64,000 nucleotides of DNA, from assembly GCF_000427295.1 (NCBI RefSeq), contig NZ_ATNM01000156.1, positions 90,940-154,939 on the forward strand, read 5' to 3'. The notes under the pieces are model-generated. The model did no database searches. It was not told the origin of the DNA and saw only the letters and a list, made by a program, of their open reading frames with translations. How positions within the stretch are numbered: position 1 is the stretch's first letter; each line of letters begins with the position of its first letter. Below, one piece after another: positions 57,082-64,000 of this stretch. Position numbers and translations under genes: made by a program. The stretch is from Cyclobacterium qasimii M12-11B (GTDB lineage Bacteria > Bacteroidota > Bacteroidia > Cytophagales > Cyclobacteriaceae).

Positions 57082-58119
57082 TCACTTGATTGCGACTATA
57101 GCACTTGATGGGCCAGCTAAGGGCATCACTTTCGTTTCGCTAAACCCTACTTCTTTTGCCCATTGGTTAAAGTCTGACGCTGTAAAATCAAAACCTTTAT
57201 CTGTCTCGATTGCCATGTTTAATGACATCAATAAACCGAAAGCATTCTTACTTCTTTCATCATCAATAATATTTTCAACAACAATGAATGCTCCTCCCTC
57301 AGGTAAGGAATTATAGGCTTTTTTTATTAGCATTAATTTATCTATAGAACCCCAGTCATGAAGAATATTGCCCATTGTGATGACATCTGCTTGGGGTAAT
57401 TCATCTGTAAAAAAATCTCCTGATTTCACCTCTATTCTGTCAGTTAATCCTATACTGTCCACATTTTCTTGTGCAATAGGGCCTACCGGTGGGAGATCAA
57501 AAGTAATGCACTTCATATGGCTGTTATTATTTGCAATCTGTATGGATAAATTAGCGCCTGAGCCACCCACATCACAAAGTGTATTGTATTTAGAAAAATC
57601 AAAATCATGGGCAAGTTTTATAAAACTTCCTGCTTGAGCACCTCCCATGCCATTTATAAATTCTCGAAGCCTATCTTGATTGGCGTATATCGCTTCAAAT
57701 ACGGGCGCACCACCATTTTTTGTCTCGTTTTGGGGCTTTCCTGTTTTTAGTCCCTCCTCTAAATCATTCCAAAAAGGATAGAGCCTATTGTTTGACATTT
57801 CTAATATACCCCCTATATAGCTTGGTTTATTTTTGTCTAAAAATAAATCAGAGTCCTCGGAATTACTGTAGGATCCACTATCTTTAATTCCAGTCCGATT
57901 TAAAAATCCTAATGCGACTAAAGCATCAAGAAAATCGAATAAAGATCTGGGATTAAGGCCTAACTTATTTCGAATTTCTTCACCTGATAAGGCACCAAAG
58001 GCTAGATGTGTAAACAGCCCCATGTTTACAGCTGTAAGCAAAGTTTTTGATGCCCAAAAACCCATTCCAATTTGCATAATTTTAGAAGGGTCGATTTGAT
58101 TTTCATTGGTTATGTCCAT
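57082..58119 (-). CDS. class I O-methyltransferase (acetylserotonin/CrtF-like)
   Basis: 345 residues. A winged-helix dimerisation domain (SGEEIRNKLGLNPRSLFDFL) is followed by the SAM-binding fold: motif I TLCDVGGSGANLSIQIA near residue 175, ITFDLPPVGPIAQ, VITMGNILHDWG near 250 with the Asp/His-type catalytic region, and EGGAFIVVENI. Plant-type O-methyltransferases and carotenoid/hydroxyneurosporene methylases share this form. It uses S-adenosylmethionine; the acceptor is unknown. Large empty region upstream. Confidence 0.85.
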   Translation of the reverse strand: MDITNENQIDPSKIMQIGMGFWASKTLLTAVNMGLFTHLAFGALSGEEIRNKLGLNPRSLFDFLDALVALGFLNRTGIKDSGSYSNSEDSDLFLDKNKPSYIGGILEMSNNRLYPFWNDLEEGLKTGKPQNETKNGGAPVFEAIYANQDRLREFINGMGGAQAGSFIKLAHDFDFSKYNTLCDVGGSGANLSIQIANNNSHMKCITFDLPPVGPIAQENVDSIGLTDRIEVKSGDFFTDELPQADVITMGNILHDWGSIDKLMLIKKAYNSLPEGGAFIVVENIIDDERSKNAFGLLMSLNMAIETDKGFDFTASDFNQWAKEVGFSETKVMPLAGPSSAIVAIK

Positions 58120-59019
58120 GATGGGTTTATTTAAGTATATAATTTAATTTTTACTAACAACAGGTTTCCTATTGTTATAAGTAGACATTGTATTGACTAA
58201 TAAAGGTTGTTCTTATGATAATGTAGGGTGTTGGTATGCTTGTATAGTTATCTAATATCTAATATAACGAATTAATAATCAGGGAGAAAGGCTGTATTGT
58301 TTTTCTTTTGTTCCCAACTACTCCTAACTGGAGCAGTCCTATTTGGGAAAAGCCTGTTCCAACTTGTGGAAAACTGAATAGGGTGGCCTGGCAGGTTTGG
58401 AGAGAGGGCTTAGGGTAGAGAGGTTTCCAACATCTTTCTATTTTCCAAGCCTTAATAAAGGTGATCCACTCCCATTACTCTTTCAATGTTTATTGGAGTG
58501 GACCCTGAGCCTGTCGAAGGGGGGGATATTCAAATTAGGTTGTTTCAATAAATAAAATATGTGTAGTAATTATGGTTTTTTTATATATTCCAATAGTATT
58601 AAATCCATCATTAGGAATTATGTAAAGGAACGAGTTCGGAATAGTTTTATAAATTTACAGAGGGATTTCAACAGTAAAAAACTGATTTCGATCTCTCAGA
58701 AATGGCAGCATTCGGATAATTAACAATATCTAGCAAATAACACTGTCCATTCACAGAGATATTTGACGTGAGGGAATGAGAAGGAAGAGGTGGGGTTGAC
58801 TCAAAGCCTTTTCTATTAGTAATATTACTTTAATAAGGTTTGAGAAGAAAAAGATAACATTTCATGCTTCCTTATTACCTTAAAACATAAGGTACAATCC
58901 AGAGCGATGGGGTTGTGTCTGAAAAAAAATGACCTAAAATGCCTGATTACTACAAAACCTGTTCTGTCTGAAATGTGTAAAAAGGTGTAGTGATATTTCG
59001 ATAAGCCCTAACTAATTGA
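58120..59019. other. long intergenic region with one REP-like repeat
   Basis: About 900 bp with no convincing reading frame, the longest gap in the window. It contains the repeat at 58480-58520 and, around it, arms TCCACTCC (58465-58472) and GGAGTGGA (58495-58502). It also has a short ACCTTA/TAAGGT inverted repeat near 58870. No gene remnant is recognisable by eye. Confidence 0.55.
58480..58520 (+). repeat. REP-like repeat, family 2, copy 1
   Basis: Contains CCTGAGCCTGTCGAAGG at 58504-58520, identical to the core at 63675-63691. The flanking CTTTCAAT and ATTG.AG bases also agree with that copy. This short palindrome-like core is reported in many bacterial genomes by my recollection; it differs from the 12-14 kb family. 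Confidence 0.75.
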
Positions 59020-59937
59020 TTATTTTGTTTGATGTTTATCGATTTCTAATATCCAATTAGCTATGATCATCGAAACTTTTTCACCCGATTGGCTATACAA
59101 GTGATTACCATCTGTGTAATTATATAAATCATTTTGAGGGGTCATGTCCAAATAACCGTCAGATAAATCTATCGCCTCACTTATAGTTAAATCAAAATCT
59201 GGCATTAACTCCTTTTCAATTTCCATTATATTTTTATGGATAGGTAACCTAACAACGTATACACTTCCATATTCTTTTAAATAGGTAATGGTCTTTTTTA
59301 AATATTCAAGGCGAACTGAAGAAAATTTTGTTTTTGGTAAATAGCCATTTCTATAGGTCTTTACTTTTTGTGAAACCCTTCTTTTCACTGTTGCACTATC
59401 CATTTTGATATTGTATACTTCTAACCAGCCATCCTTATGTAAATACATATTGGATTTAATATTTATAAAAATATTTGAATATTTCCCAGGTAGATTGTCA
59501 AATAAGTAGAAAAAATTTGGATTAGAATCTACAACATGCGTTTTGTTTAAACATAGCTGATTCTCCCTGAATTGTCCTAAATCATTTGGTGATTCACACC
59601 AACTTGAAATACTCCATGGGTCCACAGTAACAATAAATAAACCCCCATCTTTTTTGTTGTGTTTCCGCTTTATACTTTCGTAATAAACTTTACCAAAAGG
59701 ACTATGAGCAATAGTAAATGCAAAATTATTTATATCCCTGTTAAGCAATTGTTGGAAAATTTGGGGTTGCAAGCCTTGGGCTGCACGTGAAGTCCCTATT
59801 ATTAAACTTTGCTGTTTTGGGGTGGTGAAACGGATGTAAAATGGGTCAGTCCACCCATTTGCTCCAGACAGCGATAGCATTATTGCAACGAGTGCAAAAA
59901 TGCTAATAATGGATAGTTGTAAAATAAATCTTTTCAT
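59020..59937 (-). CDS. DltD/AlgX-like SGNH hydrolase partner of an MBOAT enzyme, copy 2
   Basis: 305 residues with a signal anchor (LQLSIISIFALVAIML). The SGNH block is LIIGTSRAAQGLQP near residue 46 and the C-terminal catalytic Asp/His pair lies in YTDGNHLYSQSGEKVS. Unlike its counterpart at 32355 the frame is intact. It is 8 bp downstream of the MBOAT gene. It should carry out acyl transfer or hydrolysis on the same glycan. Sequence similarity to the 32355 protein is low apart from the motifs. Confidence 0.82.
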   Translation of the reverse strand: MKRFILQLSIISIFALVAIMLSLSGANGWTDPFYIRFTTPKQQSLIIGTSRAAQGLQPQIFQQLLNRDINNFAFTIAHSPFGKVYYESIKRKHNKKDGGLFIVTVDPWSISSWCESPNDLGQFRENQLCLNKTHVVDSNPNFFYLFDNLPGKYSNIFINIKSNMYLHKDGWLEVYNIKMDSATVKRRVSQKVKTYRNGYLPKTKFSSVRLEYLKKTITYLKEYGSVYVVRLPIHKNIMEIEKELMPDFDLTISEAIDLSDGYLDMTPQNDLYNYTDGNHLYSQSGEKVSMIIANWILEIDKHQTK

Positions 59938-59945
59938 TCGATCTT

Positions 59946-61394
59946 CTAAAATTGGAAGTAAATAAAATCTTGTTGGTTTCCACTAAAAAGGAATATAACT
60001 ACTGCAAGCAAACAGTAAAAAGACCATCGAAGATATTTTTCCCATGTAAATCCAAGTTTTGCAATTGCAAATTGTTGGTCTCTCCCCAACCATTCGATTA
60101 TAACGAATACACTTGTTAGAATAATGGTGACTAGGGCACTTCTTCTTTCTGTAATCATCGGGATTTCGAAGAGGGAAATAGACATGATTTCGGAAATATA
60201 GTTGAAAGCGTGACCCAAATTTTCTGCTCTAAAGAATATCCATGCAAAAACAGTTAAGCCAAATGTGAACAACATGGATAAAAGGTCTCTATGGCTTGGA
60301 AGTAATTTGCCTTTAGCAACTATTTCTAAATTGTTACGGTTGTTGTTTGTTAATATAAGGGGTAAGAAATAAATGGCATTTAAAGCACCCCAAACAATAA
60401 AAGTCCAGTTAGCACCGTGCCAAAAACCGCTGACAATGAAAATAATGAAAGTGTTTCTCACTTTCATCCATGTGCCACCACGGCTACCACCTAATGGGAT
60501 ATAAAGGTAATCTCGAAACCAAGTTGAAAGTGAGATATGCCAACGTCTCCAAAATTCCGCAATATCTCTAGAGAAGTAAGGGAAGTTAAAATTTCGCATT
60601 AGATCAAAGCCAAAAAGGCGGGATGTACCTATAGCAATGTCTGAATACCCTGAAAAGTCACCGTATATCTGAAAAGTGAAAAATAATGCGCCTAAAACAA
60701 GCGTGCTACCATTTAAGTCGCCAGAATTATTAAAAATGAGGTTTGCAAATTTTGCACAGTTGTCTGCAATGACTATTTTTTTAAATAAGCCCCAAAGAAT
60801 TTGACGTATTCCATCCACTGCTTTTGAATAATCAAAAGTCCTTTTTCTATGAAATTGGGGAAGTAAATGGGTAGCTCTCTCAATTGGGCCGGCAACTAAT
60901 TGAGGGAAAAAACTAACAAATGCAGAAAAGGCTAAAAAGTCTTTGGTTGGTTCAAGTTTCCGTTTGTAAACATCTATTGTATAGCTCAAAGTTTGAAAGG
61001 TATAAAAACTAATTCCAACAGGTAAAATTATGTTCAAAGAATTTGTTTGTATTTCTGTCCCAAAAAATGAAAATGCAGCACTAAAATTTTCTAAGAAGAA
61101 ATTATAGTATTTAAAGAAACCTAGAAAGCCTAAATTTACCAAAATACTTATCCATAAAAGTACTTTTCGTTTCGTTTGATCTTTTTCATTCCCCAATTTT
61201 AATCCAACTGAATAATCTATAATTGTGCTGAACAAGATCATTGATAAAAATTTCCAGTCCCACCAACCATAAAAAAAATAGCTCGCTACAACTATTAAAA
61301 AATTTTGAAGTTTTAAGTTTTTATCTGTTACAAACCAATAGAGTATAAAAACTATTGGCAAGAATATTGCAAAATCAATTGAATTAAAAAGCAT
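59946..61394 (-). CDS. MBOAT family O-acyltransferase (AlgI/DltB-like), copy 2
   Basis: 482 residues with about ten membrane segments, co-linear with the protein at 33280 over the full length. Signature WRRWHISLSTWFRDYLYIP near residue 290 is identical in both, and FWHGANWTFIVWG near 330 has the invariant His. The N-terminus (MLFNSIDFAIFLPIVFILYW) also matches. First gene of the second MBOAT-SGNH operon. Confidence 0.93.
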   Translation of the reverse strand: MLFNSIDFAIFLPIVFILYWFVTDKNLKLQNFLIVVASYFFYGWWDWKFLSMILFSTIIDYSVGLKLGNEKDQTKRKVLLWISILVNLGFLGFFKYYNFFLENFSAAFSFFGTEIQTNSLNIILPVGISFYTFQTLSYTIDVYKRKLEPTKDFLAFSAFVSFFPQLVAGPIERATHLLPQFHRKRTFDYSKAVDGIRQILWGLFKKIVIADNCAKFANLIFNNSGDLNGSTLVLGALFFTFQIYGDFSGYSDIAIGTSRLFGFDLMRNFNFPYFSRDIAEFWRRWHISLSTWFRDYLYIPLGGSRGGTWMKVRNTFIIFIVSGFWHGANWTFIVWGALNAIYFLPLILTNNNRNNLEIVAKGKLLPSHRDLLSMLFTFGLTVFAWIFFRAENLGHAFNYISEIMSISLFEIPMITERRSALVTIILTSVFVIIEWLGRDQQFAIAKLGFTWEKYLRWSFYCLLAVVIFLFSGNQQDFIYFQF

Positions 61395-61604
61395 TCTTCC
61401 TTTTTATACTTTGTGTGGGCCCGTCATGGACATTTGGCGTCGAAGATACCAAATAAATTCTTTTCTGGGAAAAACCAGCATTCATATAGAAATTAACTGT
61501 TAAAAACTTTAAGTTTAGATGAGGAGAAGCATGAACAATGCTCAATTTTGAGGTGAAGTGGCGAAAAGGCTGAATCTCACGGCCGTTTACTCGGCTATCA
61601 CTGG

Positions 61605-62621
61605 TTATTTATCTTTTGATTCGGTAACCTTGATTTTGTATTTTAACAAATGAGGCCATTTATCTTTATTTTCATAATTCATTGAGATACCCCAATTAAT
61701 TCCTTTTGCATGCTTTAAGGCATCTTTGAAATCACCTTGCCTATAAGAACCAGGTGCCTTTGGATAGTCATTCCCAAATGAAGCAACTTTGTTAAAGGTC
61801 AATCCATCCAGTGCAAATTGGAGTGTTTTCCCTTCAGGCCCATTTTCAGAAATTAAAGCCATAACCCCTTTTTTATAAGGCCAAACCATAACTTCATGTC
61901 CACTTGTTATAATCGGATTGTTCTTGTACTTAGAATAAGGGCCCTCAGGTCTTTCAGCTATTGCAACCCCCATTTTGGTGCTTCCTGGTCCCTTTTCACC
62001 ATGTTTTCTACTCCTGCCTTTATAATACATCAAGTATTGATTGTCTCTGTAAACAATACATGCATCATCAATCCTATAGCTGTCAAAATCATCAGACATA
62101 GAACTAATCTCTAGTATAGGTTTTGGAGAAAGACGAACAAATGGACCATCAGGTGAATCAGCTACGGTAAGTCCAATTGCTGTAATGTCTATTTCTGAAT
62201 TATTTTCAAATTTCCTATCCGGATTTCCGGGAGTAGGTTTCACGCCGGTATAAAAAAGATAATATTTGTCAGATGCCTTAAGAATATTTGGCGTAAACAC
62301 ACTGTACTCATCCCAATTATCTATTTCCCCTCTGCCAATTGCTTCTCCTTTTTCTTCCCATATTTCGCCATCTTTTGAAACTGCATACCAGATGGAGGCA
62401 TCATAACCACTATACTGCTTGTCTGTTTTTGTATACCACAAGTAATAGCTACCATCAACCAAAATAACATCGGATGGGTCTCTTCGGCATATCCCATTTT
62501 CGGGTTCTAAACCTTCAAGAATAGAATAACTGAACGATACCTCATCAATTTTTATGTTATTTTTTGAAGCACAACCAATTAAAAGGAATACAATTATTAA
62601 TATATGGATGCTATTTTTCAT
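61605..62621 (-). CDS. GH117/GH43-like beta-propeller glycoside hydrolase lipoprotein
   Basis: 338 residues. Lipobox signal (IVFLLIGC). Five-bladed propeller features: GICRRDPSDVILVDGSYYLW near residue 43, YSVFTPNILKASDKYYLFY near 105, and RIDDACIVYRDNQYLMYYKG near 183, with acidic residues in the family's catalytic positions. GH117 enzymes cleave anhydrogalactose from agar oligosaccharides, GH43 cleaves arabinose or xylose; the RRDPS start favours GH117. Located next to the MBOAT module, but not in one operon (210-bp gap). Confidence 0.75.
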   Translation of the reverse strand: MKNSIHILIIVFLLIGCASKNNIKIDEVSFSYSILEGLEPENGICRRDPSDVILVDGSYYLWYTKTDKQYSGYDASIWYAVSKDGEIWEEKGEAIGRGEIDNWDEYSVFTPNILKASDKYYLFYTGVKPTPGNPDRKFENNSEIDITAIGLTVADSPDGPFVRLSPKPILEISSMSDDFDSYRIDDACIVYRDNQYLMYYKGRSRKHGEKGPGSTKMGVAIAERPEGPYSKYKNNPIITSGHEVMVWPYKKGVMALISENGPEGKTLQFALDGLTFNKVASFGNDYPKAPGSYRQGDFKDALKHAKGINWGISMNYENKDKWPHLLKYKIKVTESKDK

Positions 62622-62815
62622 TGGATTTTATTTAGTGCTAGGGCTCGATTCTTTATCACCTTCATGAAACTTCACCTTAGATATTATTTCAATTACTTCA
62701 ACCGTTTCAGCTATTTTTGAATGAGTCGTGAAGCCAAAATTAAAAATTTTGATTTTCACATTATTAAACAGTCCATCAAAATGTTTTGAAACCCTTTGGT
62801 CCCTACAGGCTTTAT

Positions 62816-63514
62816 TTAACAGATTAACAGCAACCTTTTCTGTCCACTTTTTTCTTGTGGGGCACGATGAATACAAGGGGGGACTTTACTATTAGGGTTA
62901 TCTGTGGCCAGTCTGCATAAATGCCCCAGGCCTAAGCTTATTGGTTGTGCATTGGTTTTAGCCAGATAGTGGAGGTCAAAGAACTGTTCACTCAAAAAGG
63001 ATTCAAAATAATCCTCTGCGCCATCGTGTAATTTTTTAAGTTCATCCCGTATTTCAGGAACAAGCACTTTTTGTTCGGCTTGTGAATTGGGCAATATTTC
63101 ACTTGACTCCCCATAGTAAGTGCATAAAAAAGTGTCGACAGGTATAGGCGCGCGATCTACATGAAAAGAATAAACATCTGTGGGAAAAAACGGGTAGCTA
63201 TCATCCCTTTCATAGGACTGAATCACATTAAGTGTAGGAGAGGCACCATGTGCTTTCAAGACCTTCAAATCATGTAAAAGAATTTCACGCGCAAGCTGCC
63301 CTTGTTCACTCAACTGAAGTTCAAGAAGCTCATCAGGATGCAGTTCGGCCATGTTTTCATTTAGCGCTACCTGATTAACAATCTCATAAAAATCACCTAT
63401 AAGCTTACGTGTCCAACAAATCGCATTGCTATTTCCATGAAAAGGCGTGGAAAGAAAGTCTTGAAAATTAGTGACGTATTGAATTTGCTGCTCAGCGGTA
63501 GATAAATTGATCAT
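62816..63514 (-). CDS. DUF1826 family protein
   Basis: 232 residues from ATG 63514; the longer frame to 63571 adds a leader that does not look native. SFHVDRAPIPVDTFLCTYYGESSEILPN near residue 125 and CIHRAPQEKSGQKRLLLIC at the end match DUF1826. The HxD pair and distal His in HRAP resemble the metal triad of cupin-like 2-oxoglutarate oxygenases, which is my inference. In other bacteria DUF1826 genes often lie near zinc-homeostasis genes. No signal peptide. The ends look complete. Confidence 0.8.
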   Translation of the reverse strand: MINLSTAEQQIQYVTNFQDFLSTPFHGNSNAICWTRKLIGDFYEIVNQVALNENMAELHPDELLELQLSEQGQLAREILLHDLKVLKAHGASPTLNVIQSYERDDSYPFFPTDVYSFHVDRAPIPVDTFLCTYYGESSEILPNSQAEQKVLVPEIRDELKKLHDGAEDYFESFLSEQFFDLHYLAKTNAQPISLGLGHLCRLATDNPNSKVPPCIHRAPQEKSGQKRLLLIC

Positions 63515-63645
63515 AATAGGTAGTAAAAGACTAAATCTTGATTCTTTGAAAAAAGTAGTATCACCTTCCAAATTTCGGGAATTTATTTTTCAAATTAGCT
63601 CCTTCTTCATTTCATTTGGCTCAAGTAAGACTAATTCTCAAAACA

Positions 63646-63691
63646 CTTTCAATAATTCATTGAAGAGCTTGTATCCTGAGCCTGTCGAAGG
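63646..63691 (+). repeat. REP-like repeat, family 2, copy 2
   Basis: CCTGAGCCTGTCGAAGG at 63675-63691 plus a preceding CTTTCAATAATTCATTGAA with a hairpin TTCAAT/ATTGAA. It lies 79 bp from the stop of the RAYT-like fragment at the right edge. Confidence 0.75.
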
Positions 63692-63770
63692 TGAGTTGTT
63701 GAATATTCCGATCTCTTTTGGTGTCAAGTCATAAACTCGCTACAAAAAGCAGTCGGTTGCTGCATCTTGT

Positions 63771-64000
63771 TCAGTATTCCCATTCTTCGAGTAGGCCCGC
63801 AGTGTTGGTGGTATGGAAATTAGCATATTCTTTTGCTCCCCAAACAACTTATTACTTCCTTCTTGCGAGCAATGTAGTTTTTTCTGAAAGATGAGACCAG
63901 TAAGAACTGTAACTCCAATCTCGTAAATCTTTTGAAAATCTGTGTTTTACGGGATTTTGGTGAATGTAATTAATGACCGAGGTAAGGTAACTATCTGATT
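63771..64000 (-). pseudogene. damaged second RAYT transposase, N-terminus beyond the right edge
   Basis: The last 230 bp on the minus strand read VINYIHQNPVKHRFSKDLRD and then YSSYWSHLSEKTTLLARRK: the catalytic-tyrosine segment of a Y1/REP transposase. Two consecutive stop codons (TAATAA, 63849-63854 on the plus strand) interrupt the usual tail, which continues in frame as GAKEYANFHTTN and ends at 63771. The stops need at least two indels to remove, so it is a pseudogene or contains sequence errors. The sequence differs from the intact RAYT at 13250. Confidence 0.8.

Noticed and set aside
61395..61604. Gene remnant upstream of the second MBOAT gene
   Set aside because: 210 bp with stops in all frames and no similarity I can recognise.
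62628..62876. 82-residue open frame between the GH117-like and DUF1826 genes
   Set aside because: Its first 20 residues are a shifted shadow of the DUF1826 end. The rest has no motif, though a small gene after the DUF1826 stop cannot be fully excluded.
1..64000. Prophage, integrative element or tRNA-linked island
   Set aside because: No integrase, phage structural gene, tRNA or direct-repeat boundary is visible. The mobile signals are limited to the RAYT/REP parts.

Overview
The window looks like part of a chromosome from an aerobic, probably marine member of the Bacteroidota, most likely Cytophagales/Cyclobacteriaceae. This placement is inference. It rests on AT-rich DNA, promoters of the TAnnTTTG type, a secreted protein with a C-terminal type IX secretion (T9SS) sorting domain, RRxFIK twin-arginine leaders on sugar oxidoreductases, a fused RhaD aldolase-dehydrogenase, LytTR two-component proteins and marine-type glycoside hydrolases. 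I saw no rRNA, tRNA, CRISPR array or prophage.

Layout. 1-7.4 kb: DUF547, HAD, rhodanese, DinB, alpha/beta hydrolase and DUF2892 genes, a MoxR-type AAA/VWA pair, and an acetyltransferase. 7.5-12 kb: coaX, a serine hydrolase, and dipeptidyl peptidase IV. 12-14 kb: a mobile-DNA patch with an intact REP-associated tyrosine transposase (RAYT), its inverted REP-like elements, what appears to be an internally deleted miniature copy, and an AraC-type regulator. 14-24 kb: housekeeping and signalling genes (a MazG-like NTP pyrophosphohydrolase, PhoH, two LytTR regulators with one histidine kinase, MoxR, RluE, OmpA, RecG). 24-28.6 kb: an APH-fold sugar kinase divergent from a sodium/solute symporter, then Fur and small membrane proteins. 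28.7-32 kb: a Tat-exported TIM-barrel/Gfo-Idh pair and an FGE-fold lipoprotein-like gene. 32-35 kb and 59-61.4 kb: two copies of an MBOAT O-acyltransferase plus SGNH-hydrolase module. 35-45 kb: uvrA, a T9SS cargo protein, a PIF1-like helicase, an exo/endonuclease-fold protein and an aminotransferase. 46-53.4 kb: a five-gene L-rhamnose operon (RhaD fusion, isomerase, kinase, secreted esterase, GH140-like hydrolase). 54-64 kb: envelope and small-metabolism genes, the second MBOAT module with a GH117-like lipoprotein, a DUF1826 gene, and at the right edge a damaged second RAYT beside a different REP family.

The rhamnose operon can be read as a pathway: an esterase deacylates oligosaccharides, a GH140-like hydrolase trims them, and isomerase, kinase and aldolase-dehydrogenase take L-rhamnose to dihydroxyacetone phosphate plus an oxidised or reduced C3 product. 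The two MBOAT/SGNH pairs probably O-acylate two different cell-surface glycans.

A caution for any user: at least nine genes are split or have an abnormal end because of a single-base length change in a mononucleotide run, and two more ends look affected. Ten of these eleven are losses of one base. They include uvrA and the rhamnose kinase. The simplest explanation is a homopolymer error in the assembly. I annotate these as single genes and state where each reading frame breaks.
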